Shown: piece after piece, positions 42,186-53,800 of the stretch | Layout of the letters: the number at the start of each line of letters is the position of its first letter | Numbering within the stretch: the first letter of the stretch is position 1 | Assembly (NCBI GenBank): GCA_903813345.2 | Contig: CAIIXF020000006.1 | Coordinates: 9,226,989 to 9,290,988 of the forward strand | DNA length: 64,000 nt | Direction: 5' to 3' | From: Owenia fusiformis | Lineage: Eukaryota; Annelida; Polychaeta; Sabellida; Oweniidae | Program-made: the position numbers and the translations under genes | The notes under the pieces: generated by a model | Database searches by the model: none | What the model saw: only the letters and a program-made list of their open reading frames with translations | Told to the model about the DNA's origin: nothing

Positions 42186-42908
42186 CAGGGTGTCCAAAAA
42201 ACAGGACCGTAAGAAAGTTGAATATAACTTGGTCAATTTTGCATATTTTGCCTTGAAAGTTCAGAATTATTTAGTTCATTCAATGTGAATTTTGTTCTGA
42301 AAGTTTGATGATAATCTGTTCATTGTGTCAAAAACTACCACCAAGCATTGCCTAAACCATTTCAGCATATCATTTGCAGTCTTGGGATGGTATTGGCTTG
42401 TTGAAACCACTGCTTAATTATCTTCTTAGATGTCCTTTCTGGTGCTAAGTGACCTCCAAAACTTGGTGAGAACTTACTGGTCCTTGTTCATGGTGATAGC
42501 ACATCCCTTCCCATCCCCAGTCACCTTCGAACCAAAAGGGACTGATGATTCCATGTTTCCTTATTGCCACCCAGGCAGTGCATTGTTCAGAATGCAATGG
42601 ATGCTGTAACACTTCATCAGGAGGATGTAAGCCCCTGTAGCAATTGTTCTTGGAACAAACTTGTCCATTCAGAAAGACATGTGTGTAGGAGGATCATCAA
42701 CAACTTTGTTCGCTAGATTGAATTGTGCATAGGGATGAGAGGTGCACATTTTGGGCATGTTTTGTAAGGAGCTGTAGTTTTTGACTCAATTGGTAGATTA
42801 TAATCAAACTTTCACAACAAAATTCACATTGAATGAACTAAATGATTTTGAAATTTCAAGGCAAAATATGCAAAACAGACAGTTATTCAACTTTTTTTGG
42901 ACACCCTG
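42186..42908. mobile_element. Mariner-like element with long TIRs
   Basis: Ends CAGGGTGTCCAAAAAA in inverted orientation, preceded by TA (42184-42185); the right TA has changed to TC. About 130 bp of each end pair, including 'agttcattcaatgtgaattt'. The 450-bp middle shows no intact transposase. Confidence 0.75.
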
Positions 42909-42910
42909 TC

Positions 42911-43646
42911 AGGTAGTATTTACACCCTCATCACACTGAGACTTGTTTGTGAAATCATGAATGTACAAGGGGCTTCCCCATGTGAAATAACATTTTCTTA
43001 AAGTATTTAGATGGAGTGGGGGAAGGCTCTTTCCAAATTCATGATACAAGAGCAGCTAATGGTTGATTGGTACTAGGATAATACCCGTATGTATGTATGT
43101 ATGTATGTATGTATGGTAATGCCTTATGTTGATTTGGTGTGATATTTAATATCTCATCTTCTAAATATATATTTATTAAAACTTGGCAAATATCTATTGC
43201 TACTAGTACATGGTATCATAGAGGCCTAAACATCTGATACAATAATGAGTCCACATATGAAAATTAATGAATTGGAAACCTGAAACACTTTTTTATTGTT
43301 TTACTACTGATACAGTATATTGCACCACTACACAGTAACATTTGCCACATTTGAGGACAATCTGCCCCTGGTACTTGACAAATAACACCACAACCATGTA
43401 TTTCATTTCATTATAATTACAATTATCTCACATGAAACACCATATGGCATATATGTGTGGTACGATAATGTAAACAGATTAATTCGCCAGATTATTTGTT
43501 TCAAATTAAATTAAATGACCTCATTAAAGTAGCACCCATCAAATGACCCCAACCTGTTAACCCCACAAATTGATCAATACAGCTGACACCCATTATATGA
43601 CATACAATAGATGTCACCAATCAGATGACATTAGCTAGATGTTGAC
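42911..43646. other. Intergenic, with a GTAT microsatellite
   Basis: A (GTAT)n run of six to seven units sits at about 43087-43113. Otherwise featureless. Confidence 0.6.
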
Positions 43647-43651
43647 TGTCA

Positions 43652-43817
43652 CAGGGGTTTCATTAGCAGCAGGCAACAGGCTATTTTCACTGTTTGTTCT
43701 AACAAAATCACCTGTTGTTTTTAGGGACTTTTCCATGTAAAATTTATGATTTTCATTAATTTTGCCTGTTGTTTTCATTTATTTAGCCTGCTGTGAGAAA
43801 TTCTAGTGAAATCCCTG
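43652..43817. mobile_element. 166-bp hAT-like MITE, 5-bp target duplication
   Basis: Ends CAGGGGTTTCATTAG and, inverted, CAGGGATTTCACTAG, flanked by TGTCA at 43647-43651 and 43818-43822. 'gcctgttg' repeats lie inside. Confidence 0.75.
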
Positions 43818-44081
43818 TGTCAGCTGACATCCAATAAATGACATCAATCAAATACACCAAATACTATAATTGATCAGGTGACACCAGTGTCCATCTTCTT
43901 CCTGTTGACACCTCAATGTGTCATATTTGAACAAAAAGTTGCATCAATAAATTGGCAAACAAAAAAGATTCAATTTCCTGGGCTATTCAAGTGTATCAAG
44001 ACACATTTGAGGAGCCTCTTTTCATAGTCATTATATTTTGAGCAAACCTTTAACTGTTAATAGAGAGTTCAAGAGTTTACA

Positions 44082-44087
44082 TTTATT
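44082..44087 (-). promoter_or_regulatory. AATAAA polyadenylation signal of the EVI5-like gene
   Basis: AATAAA on the - strand lies 7 nt after the stop codon at 44095-44097. It is unusually close; other signals further on may be used. Confidence 0.5.
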
Positions 44088-44094
44088 TCATTTG

Positions 44095-44856
44095 CTAGAC
44101 TTGTGTCACAATTTGATCTAGGACTTCTACCCCCTCAGCACCAGAGAAAGACCCCTTAGTATCACCTAAGTCCTGCCGAGACCCTTCAATATCCTTATGA
44201 GCACTAGTTTGTAAAGCATTTGCTTGAGTGTTATTTGAAAGGGTCCCTGTATTAATATCCGAAAATAAATTACTGTCTTCAACTTTGTTACCCAATGAAT
44301 GCTTGGGTATTGAGGGTCCAGACCCTGCATCTGTTACTGGCACATTTTGTTTATAATTATTATTAGCGGTATTGCACTGTGTTAAACTTGATCGCTTTTT
44401 CGAGTCTATGCTGGCTCCCCCTGGTGGTGGTAATTTATGGTCGCTACTGGTGCTCGATGCGTCATCTGACCAGCAGCTCACCAAATCGGGAGTATTTGAT
44501 AACGAGGAAAAGTTTGACATTGAACTTGTGTTAGTGGCTGTAATATCCATATTTGCACTTCCTAAAAATGCTGAGTCAGCAGTCTTGGAACTATCATCGT
44601 CAGTTATTGTGATTAGCTCTCTAGTACTGCAATCGTCCCTTGACACAGCGCTCTGAATACCATTCGTCAATTCATTTTCTCCATCAAGGTTCATATCCAA
44701 TGAGTTCATTTGTTCGGTCATGAATGAACGGAATTTGTCAGATTCTGTTATAGTTGCATCCAGACTCTCCGTGTCACTCTCAGAGTCGCAACCAATATTG
44801 GCAAGCCTCATCATAGATACACTTTGCATCTTGCGACTCATCTTTAGGTCCCACAC
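44095..44856 (-). CDS. EVI5: EVI5-like exon 11: serine-rich tail and stop
   Basis: Acceptor CTCCAG; begins VWDLKMSRKM, equivalent to the region after the last EVI5 coiled coil. An acidic CDSESDTESLD block is followed by a Ser/Thr/Asn-rich, probably disordered, tail ending in QIVTQV, a class I PDZ-ligand form (T-x-V). Confidence 0.85.
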   Translation of the reverse strand: MWDLKMSRKMQSVSMMRLANIGCDSESDTESLDATITESDKFRSFMTEQMNSLDMNLDGENELTNGIQSAVSRDDCSTRELITITDDDSSKTADSAFLGSANMDITATNTSSMSNFSSLSNTPDLVSCWSDDASSTSSDHKLPPPGGASIDSKKRSSLTQCNTANNNYKQNVPVTDAGSGPSIPKHSLGNKVEDSNLFSDINTGTLSNNTQANALQTSAHKDIEGSRQDLGDTKGSFSGAEGVEVLDQIVTQV

Positions 44857-47800
44857 CTGGAGTAAAGTTTATTATCATTCATTATTTTTTGAGTTTGTAA
44901 CATATTGGAATAGATCTACATGTACTTTACATTTCCAAGATTTGGTTAGAGCAAAAAAATAATCTTCAAATAAATTCATAAAATACACAAGATGACAAGG
45001 GATCTAACTTAAAGTAGATAAATACAAGAGGGATTTTTGAATAGATATAACAAGGCATTAACATGCAAAATGTCAACACCTGCCATTTGTTACAGATGCC
45101 AAACACCAACTGCCAAACACCAAACACCATCCACAAAAAAAGTTGGAGACTATAAAAATATGTCATCACTTCTGGTGGTGACATAATAGATGACTGATGT
45201 TGAGTTTTCTTACCTGTTCTTGGAGGTCAGCTATCTTGCCTGCCATATCATCCTCACCGTCATCTGTAGACTTCAACTGGCCAGCAGTTACCAGCTCCTG
45301 GTTCTACAACACATACAGTGTACAGTTACACCTGGTATGTAAAATCTTATCATACAATACACCTTTGACAGTATCTTGTTATTGGTTTTTGCATTTCAAT
45401 TCGAGAATAACAAGCAAAGAAGTTACATTTAGATATTTATTATACAAGATTCACTGGTCCCCACCTGTTTATATAGATGTTACAAGATGTTACATCTTTA
45501 TAACAAAATGGATGAACTTCCGTCGGAGGAAATATCTATTTTCATCATTGGCACCAATAGTCAGGTTTGAATAGGAGATAAGTTCACAGAATATTTCAAA
45601 ATTATATAGAAGCAATCTCTAGGTGGATTTCAAAACTTCATACCATCCTTTTGAGAACCTGAAGTGGCACCAAGCAATCCATTGACTGTTTCACCAAAAA
45701 TCCAAGATGGCCGCCACAATGTATCGGCAAATCACTAAAATTGACTAATATCATCATTTAATTTGTCAAAATAGTTAAATACTGATCAAACATGACTAAT
45801 AATAGTACCTATTAGATAGTCATATGCATTTAAAGTCACTAGATTATTTTTGTGTGAAAACTGGAGTCCCACAAGGCTCAACTATATGTCCCCTACTTTT
45901 TTAGTTCAATGACTTTCATTGACCATGGCATTTGTACATTGCAATGTATAGAAATCCATTTTTGTAACATGTGCACCTAGGACCACATTTCACCTTGCAC
46001 CCACACTTGACCAATGCTTGGCATGCCTTAGCTGCTTGAAGAAGGGCTGTACATAGTGGCATCAGGAGGGACATGTCATACTGCCAGCCACATGTTGTGA
46101 ACTCGATAACCATTTTGGTTATGGCACCAAACTATACCGCCTTGGTTAGCAAGTTAAGATTTTCTGTGCAAGGGCTCCTTTGTTGGTGGTATTTTGTCAA
46201 TGACTGTATGACTGTTACTGAACATTGCTGCATTGATATCTATCTGGTTCCTGGTTCGATCTTATAATAAAACAGTAAAATGTTCCAAGGACTAAATGGC
46301 TTAAACTGACAAAGGCAGGTTTGTTGTAACCATTTGTGCCACTTGTAGAAAAGCTGGAGTAACTTCCTTGAACACATTCCATAGATTGAAGGGCAGATTC
46401 TTTGCTATGGCCAAAGAATGGTGCAGTTATATAATATAATTTAATACCTAATTTTTGAGAGGTCCGAAGGCAATCGAGATTGACACCTATTGCACCCTAA
46501 TGCTGCAGCCATGGCAAGAAAAAGGACATCAGTATCTCCACTTCTGGTTATGAAGTATTTTTTACCCTCTGAGGTCATCTGTTTTATATGAACAAAGAGC
46601 CTAGTGTCAGCTTTTTCATGAGTACAAGGTTCAATCATTGCTGTATCTGGCAATTGAGGAAAGCACTGAAGAGATTCCCAAATAGTAGTTATCATTTGCT
46701 TTTCATTAACATCAACCTCAGACATAAAGTTGGCCAGGAATGCAAACAGCCTTGTCTGGTTCCATTGATTGTTAGAAAGGCTGGCCAATTCTTTGGCATT
46801 CGTGCATCTCTGCATAAATCATCCGTCTAGCACCAGTGCCACAATAAATCCTTGTTAGGGACTTCTCACTGTTTTGTAGGTAAACATTCCAGACAACATC
46901 TAATCTTGGAACACCTTCCATAAGGTGCCTTAATCTGGCTTGGTTTCTAGGCATTTAAGTAGGTCATTTAGTTGTAGGTCTCATGGCTCCATGCTTAGCT
47001 AGGGATGGCGGGAACTCATGGTTTTCATGTTTAAAAAACTAAGACAATTTGTTATGTCTTGATTGTCAAAGGCAAGCAATATAGAGCATAGCTAAAAAGG
47101 TAATTTTCTTCTCTCAGTTCCTTGACCTCAGGAATCATTGCAGATGATTCTTTGTTTTTTCTCCCTAGACCACACCAACTATGCATGCAAGTGAATCCTG
47201 AAGTCAAGGAACTGAGAAATGATTATGACCTTTTTGCTATTACTCTACATTGCATGCCAATCAAGACACAATGACATGTCTTGAGTTTTTCAAATATGAA
47301 AACCATGAGTTCCCGCCATCCCTATATAACCACGGAGCCATGAGACCTACAACAAAAGCAGACTTACTTAAATGTCAAGAAGCTAAGCCAGATGGATCTA
47401 AAGTATTGGAAAAGCCACCTGCAGATGCAATTTTAATATGGCATCCTTCTGGTCCATGTGATGCATCAACCAACTTCCAATAATATGGTACCAATGTCTC
47501 ATTCTTAGTTAAGGCGGCCTATGGAAGGTGTTTCAAGATAAGATGTTATCTGGGATGTCTACCTATAAAACAGTAGGAAGTCCCTGACAAGGATTCATTG
47601 TGGCAATGGATGGTTTATGCAGAGAATGTGATGCCCCAGAATTGGTTAGGCTTTCTAAGAAACAACAACCAGAACAAGACTGAGCTGTTAGCATTCCTGG
47701 CCAACTCTATTTTTGAGGTTGATGTTTATGACTATTGTGGAATCTGTTAAGTGCTTTCCTCAGTTGCCAGTTACAGTTATGATTGAACCTTGTACTCATG

Positions 47801-50800
47801 AAGAAGCTGATACTACACTAGACTCTTAATGTTCAGGTAAAACAGATGACCTCAGAGGGTAAAAAAGACTTCATAATCAGAATCATTGGAGATACATGTA
47901 CTGGTGAAGTTCTTGCCATGGCTGAATCATTAGGGTGCAATAAGTGTCAATCTGGATTGCCTTCTGACCTCTCAAAAATTACAGGTATTAAATTATATTA
48001 TATAATTGCACCATTCTTTGGCCATAGCAAAGAATCTGCCCTTCAAGCTATGGAATGTGTTCAACGAAGTTACTCCAGCTTTTCTACAAGTAGCACAAAT
48101 GGTTACAACAAACCTGACTTTGTCAGTTCATGCCATTCAGTCCCTTAAACGTTTTACTGTTCTAGTATATGATCAAACCAGCAACCAGATAGATATTGAT
48201 GCAGCACGAAGGCAAATGTTCTGTGACGGCCATACAGTCATTGATAGAATGCCACCAACAAAAGGAGCCCTTGCACAGAAAATTTTAAGAACTTGCTAAC
48301 CAATGTGGTATTGTTTGGGGCCAACTGTACAATCTCAATCCAACATGGGTATCGGAGTTCACAACATGGGGCTGGCAGTATGACATGTTCCTCCTGGTGC
48401 CACTATATACAGCCCTTCCTCAAGCAGCATGCGAAGCATTGGTCAAGTGTGGGTGCAAGGTGAAATGTGGTCCTAGGTGCACATGTTACAGAATGGATTT
48501 CTATGCATTGTTATGTGCAAATGCCATGGTCAATGCAAAATATGCAAAAAAAGTAGCGGACATAAAGTTGAGCCTTGTGGGACTCCAGTTTTCACACAAA
48601 AATTGATCCAATGAATTTAAATGGATATTAACTTCTGATAGGTACTATTATTAGCCATGTTTGATCAGTATACAACTATTTTGACTTATTAAATCATAAC
48701 TTTAGTCATTTTTTATGTTTTTTTGACACATCGCGGCGGCCATCTTGGATTTTCGGTGAAAAAGTCAATGGATTGCTTGGTGCCACTTCAGGTTTTCAAA
48801 AGGATGGTATGAAGTTTTGAAATCCACCTTAAAATTGCTTCTATATATTTTTGAAATATTTTCACCTAAATATTCCTGACTACAAGGAGCTGGTCGATTT
48901 GTATCGAAATATTTTTCCCGAATGTTATAGTATTCAGTTACTGAAAAGCTAATCAGTCAGGAGCAAATATATCTAGCAACTCCAGTAATCGAGTGAGGAC
49001 TCCTCACTTCAGCAACCAGGATGTTATCTGGTGAATTTCATAACATCTTCGGTGCATTGTGTAATGTGTGCATATAGTTGATTAACATCCTGGTTGCTAA
49101 AATGACGAGTTTCTTAAACAATTATTGGAGCCGTTGGATGTTTATTGTTTATTGCCTTCATTCTTTGTGAAAATTATGAAAATAAAAATTTCCTCCAATG
49201 GAGGTTCATCCATTTTGTTAGGAAGACAAAATGTCTTTATATCAAGATCCAAGATGCTTCCTGAATTCCGATTTCTATTTAAGAATTACCTCAATTTCTA
49301 GCTCTGCAATTCTCTGTCTCATCTCAGCTATGGCCTGAGAGTGTTCTGCGTCCTTGATGCGTGACATCATATCTTCCTCCTTTTTCTGAAAACAGCACAA
49401 GTGTAGGGTTTAATTTGAATTGATTTCATGAAATAGAAGCACATTATGGAGATGGGTCAAATTAAACAATTATTACCTTATGAATGACATAGGAAACTGA
49501 TTCAACCAAACAAGAAGTGAAGCTATACACCTGTTATTACCAAATGCACTACTACTATTCTTGTTACAATGTTATAATTGATATATGTTGAAAGTTCATA
49601 GAATGTGTGATACATACAACACTATTTTTTATAGTTCAGAGGCCTTTCTCTTTGCTTATTATCTATATGTACACTACTTATCAGGATTGTATGATTTGTT
49701 GAATGACCTTAACTCATTCAATACTGGGGCAAAAAGCACTATAATACTGACGATATTTTGAAAATTGCCATATATGGTACCTCTGAAATAATATATATTG
49801 TATATACATGGGCATACATATATAGTGTTATATATCATTTTAAAGCATATGACATACTCGTTCAGAATGAATAGTTTTTTAAGTCCCATTTTATAAGTTG
49901 TCATGGTTACAAGATTCCCCTAAAAATACATTGGGTTTGTGCTTGGACTTGATATCACGTCCTTAGTAGTCAACGTATGTGCTTTATGACGTCATATCAC
50001 GTCCTTAGTAGCGAATGAGTTAATACTGTTGAAATAGACCATGCAATCTTTTAATACATGTATAAAATGTGATCATTAGACTCCTCAATACTGTACATTA
50101 TTATACTTATACAATAAATATAGAGTATTATTTTCTCTAGCAATTTATGAACAAAAAAGTACCTTTGAAGAGACATTTGTAGATTTTCTCTCCATTTCTT
50201 TAATCATGTGGAGACATTCTTTCTCTCTCTTCTCCGATTCGTCAATAAGAACTTTCAAAGCAGCCTTTTCGTCATCCATACGTCGCATCTGATGCATACA
50301 TATATGGTTCTAAAAAAAAGTGAACATTTAAGGAGGCTTCTTGAATCACATATAAAATAGTGAAGTACAGTAAAACCTGTGTAAGATGAAAATATTTGTA
50401 CCTCTAATAAATGCCTCACTTGGGAGGTTTTCTACTGACAGAAGTTCATATAAAAATAAGTCAAAGCATCATTGAACTCTGAAGTGTTCAATTTAGAGTG
50501 CTGCAGTTTTTACCATATGCCAATTCTTCAGAGATTTTGTCTCGTCTTGGGTAGATATGTACTAGAAAGCTTAAACAAGGTAAATCAATTTGTATACAAT
50601 CTAAGAACATTTAAAAAATCTCTACAAATTAAAGATGAGCTACCTGTGTTTCTAGTTCCATGACTTTCTGTTTCATTTCCTTGTGTTCAGACAAAGCTTG
50701 AGCCTCCCGAAGTTTCACCGACATAAGTTCATCTTGGATGTGTTGCATCTGGCTTTTGGACAACTTTTTACTGTCAGGTGAATTTGTGGCCTCCATGTGT

Positions 50801-53800
50801 TTCTGAAAATCAATTGACAATAGTTAAAATCCAGTAACATTATCTTGCTGTTAGAAGTTTGAGAATTTATAGATATATGCCCTCATATTTCACTAGATTT
50901 ACATATGTACTAATAAAAACATGTATTTTGGGTTGAGTGTACTTGATGTTGGATGGCAAAGAAATGCCAACGTTTTGAGTATTCTCACAAAGAGTTAATT
51001 TACTCATTTATAATGAGTTAAAAATGTGTCATAAATGAAAAGACCTTTTAACCTGCAAAAAATAAGACAAATACCCACTCAACCTAGAACAGTGTATTGA
51101 CAGATTTTTCAGGGAGGATGTGATGCATGCTTTTGAAGTCATATTTAATCAAAAACTCAAATTACAATACCTTCCAGAACTGATCCAGTTCATTGACCCT
51201 TTGTTTAAGTTCTTTCATAGAAAGATTAGCTTCAGCTTCCCTCAGTTTGGAAGCAATCAACTCTTCTTGTAGTGATTGAATCTCACTTGTTGGTTCCTTT
51301 TGCAACCTCCGGTTTAACTACAATAAAATAATGTAATGTAATAGTTTTTAATTCATTTCCTGGCTTTTGTGTGGTATGATGATATGCTCTTATTTGTAAT
51401 TTAGATTTTTTAAATTTGTAGCTTTTTATTGTAGTCCACACTCACAGCAGGCAGTAGTTCAGTTGAATAATGTCATCGGAATTAAATCATGCAAATAAAA
51501 TTGTATAAATGTTTGGAGTTTCTAAAAGATATCACCTCTATCAGTTTCACATATGGATATCCCTGCTTTATAGGGCAATGTGACACTGAGCATTTATACC
51601 ATAAAAACAATTGTAGCATTTATGCACACATTTTGTATTCAAAGATATATGAGACAATGTCATTACTTAAATATCAAAATTCAAAAGGTATAAATATCTG
51701 TAGTAACATCTTCATGAAATATAATATACTGTAGGTATAGGTTGTGTCAATTTGTTAAATTGTATTATACTGTAGAGTATTAAGTACAACTTTCTTTTAT
51801 ATGCTTACCTCTTCCATTTCTCGAATTTTCTCCCTCAGTTCTCTCATGGCACCATTATTATTGTCAATCTGAAGTTTCAATTGTTTGATTTCTTCTTGAA
51901 GTTGTTGTATCATGATTCCTGCTTGCCCCTCTGCCATTGTAAGATTGGTGGTCTGAAAGTAAAATGTTGAGGATATTTGTAATACCTGCGAAGCCTGTGA
52001 AGTGGACATCTCCAGAGTGAAACACTATTTTGAGGGCACCAAAGGTGCTCTGCTCCTATTTCAAATTCCTTGCTATGGAGACAAAATGAATGCTTAGTGC
52101 GTTATTAAGAATGATGAACACAACGATAGACAAAATTTCCCTTTTATTAGGTATCCCCAACAAACAGAGGGATATTAAAGGGATACACTATGGTTTTGAA
52201 AAAAATATCATTTATATCTATGAGTGGATATCGATATCTTCATGAGTGAGCGCAGCAAATGAGTGAAGATATTTATATCAATGAGAAGATATAAAAATTG
52301 AAAAAAGGAAAAAATTTAAAAACATCGAAACCATTGTATATCACATTTGAAACCATTGAATGTCACCTTTAAAAAAGTGATATTCCATGGTTTAAAAGTG
52401 ATATTCGTTGGTTTCAAAAGTGATATTCGATGGTTTGGGGATTTTTGCTGAAATATGATATCTATATATTATATACATATCAAATATATCTTCATGTGAT
52501 ATTTGATCTATATCCTTCTAATCATGGGATGAAATTGAGCACCCAATGTGCCTTAGTTTATGAAATATCACAAATTCAAGTTCAAAAATGATGGTTAATA
52601 TCTGAACCTTGTGCACTGTATAGCATAGTCTGTATATGGCATTGTTTAATACACTTATACAATGGTCTTCAATACAGCATTCTAGCTTGGCCTTTGGCTT
52701 GTGATATCAAGACAGAATTGAGTATATTGTAAAACCTCCCAACTAAATCTGCAAATGAGTTAAAATAATTCTAATTCTTGTTTATCAAGCTTACAAGGTT
52801 GTATATTCATTGTCCTTAGCATCTGATATATTTATACTGTACATACCTTGACTGGTATGAAACAATAACAATATTTTATCATTGCTGTTTATTGTTTGAG
52901 CAAATTAAAAAGAGATCTTGCTCCATCTGTCACCTAATGTAATTGTCACCTCCGTGTATAACAAAAAGCTAGTTGTTGTAACACATGGTCATCTAACAAC
53001 TTTGTTATTGTTATTTTTATGTGAGAGACAATTTTTCAAAATATATCCAATATCTAATTATAATCAGATTCTCTCTGAGATCTTTGGTGGGTAAACAGTA
53101 CATCTATTTGTAAATTTCAACCCTGTAAGTTTGCTGTCTCTTCAGCAAAATGTTTTTCAAAATATCCAGTAACCAAGCTCAAAACAATCATAATTTGTCA
53201 AGTAAAATTTCTTGGCACAGCTAAACAAACAATCTATTTGTAAGGGCCTTCAAAACTAATAAATCAATCGATTAAGATTTGGAAGAATCTATAATAAACA
53301 TGGCAGTCCGGGGGGGGTTGAGGGAGTCCAGGGGGGTTGAGGGAGTTCTCATTGGCCAAAAAGTCTTTCAAAATTATGCAGTTTCTACCATTTTGAGCAC
53401 TTCAAGTGATTTTGGGCCAAAATTAAGGAACATAACCCCCCTAATTTTTTTTATAAAAAAAACTGCCCTCCCCCATTGGCAAAAGCTGACTCAAGCCCTG
53501 CATGGCCTTACTTTTTTATTAAACACAATTATCTCAAGGTATGCTCATTTTTGTCTCAACAAAATTTATCTTACAGCTTATTTCACTTCTTTAAAAAAAT
53601 CAATATGACTATACTTCTAATGTTATCTTGACCTGATTTTGAATATAAAACATATGATTTGTGACATTCTAAGAACTGAAACCATGAGTCAGAAGTTGTA
53701 AGCCATTTTAAACCTGAGAATTAACATACACTATACCGTGGTGTATACTCAAGTTATACCATCATATTAGATCAAGACATAATCAGCTTGGAAGGATGGC

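Larger units (their letters stand above)
45490..49250. repeat. Large diverged palindrome (inverted duplication) in an EVI5 intron
   Basis: The left arm runs 45490-about 47145 and the right arm about 47195-49250, centred near 47170. Pairs in order include 'cagttccttgacctcagg' with 'ctgaagtcaaggaactg', 'cgggaactcatggttttcat' with 'atgaaaaccatgagttcccg', 'gaagtggcaccaagcaatcc' with 'ggattgcttggtgccacttc', and 'aaaatggatgaacttcc' with 'ggaggttcatccatttt'. The right arm has about 300 extra bases (48890-49185) with its own 'aaccaggatgtta' hairpin. Arms differ at many sites. Confidence 0.85.

Noticed and set aside
53279-53608. 109-codon + strand frame upstream of the BTB-PHR gene
   Set aside because: Includes a small G-rich duplication and has no recognisable domain.
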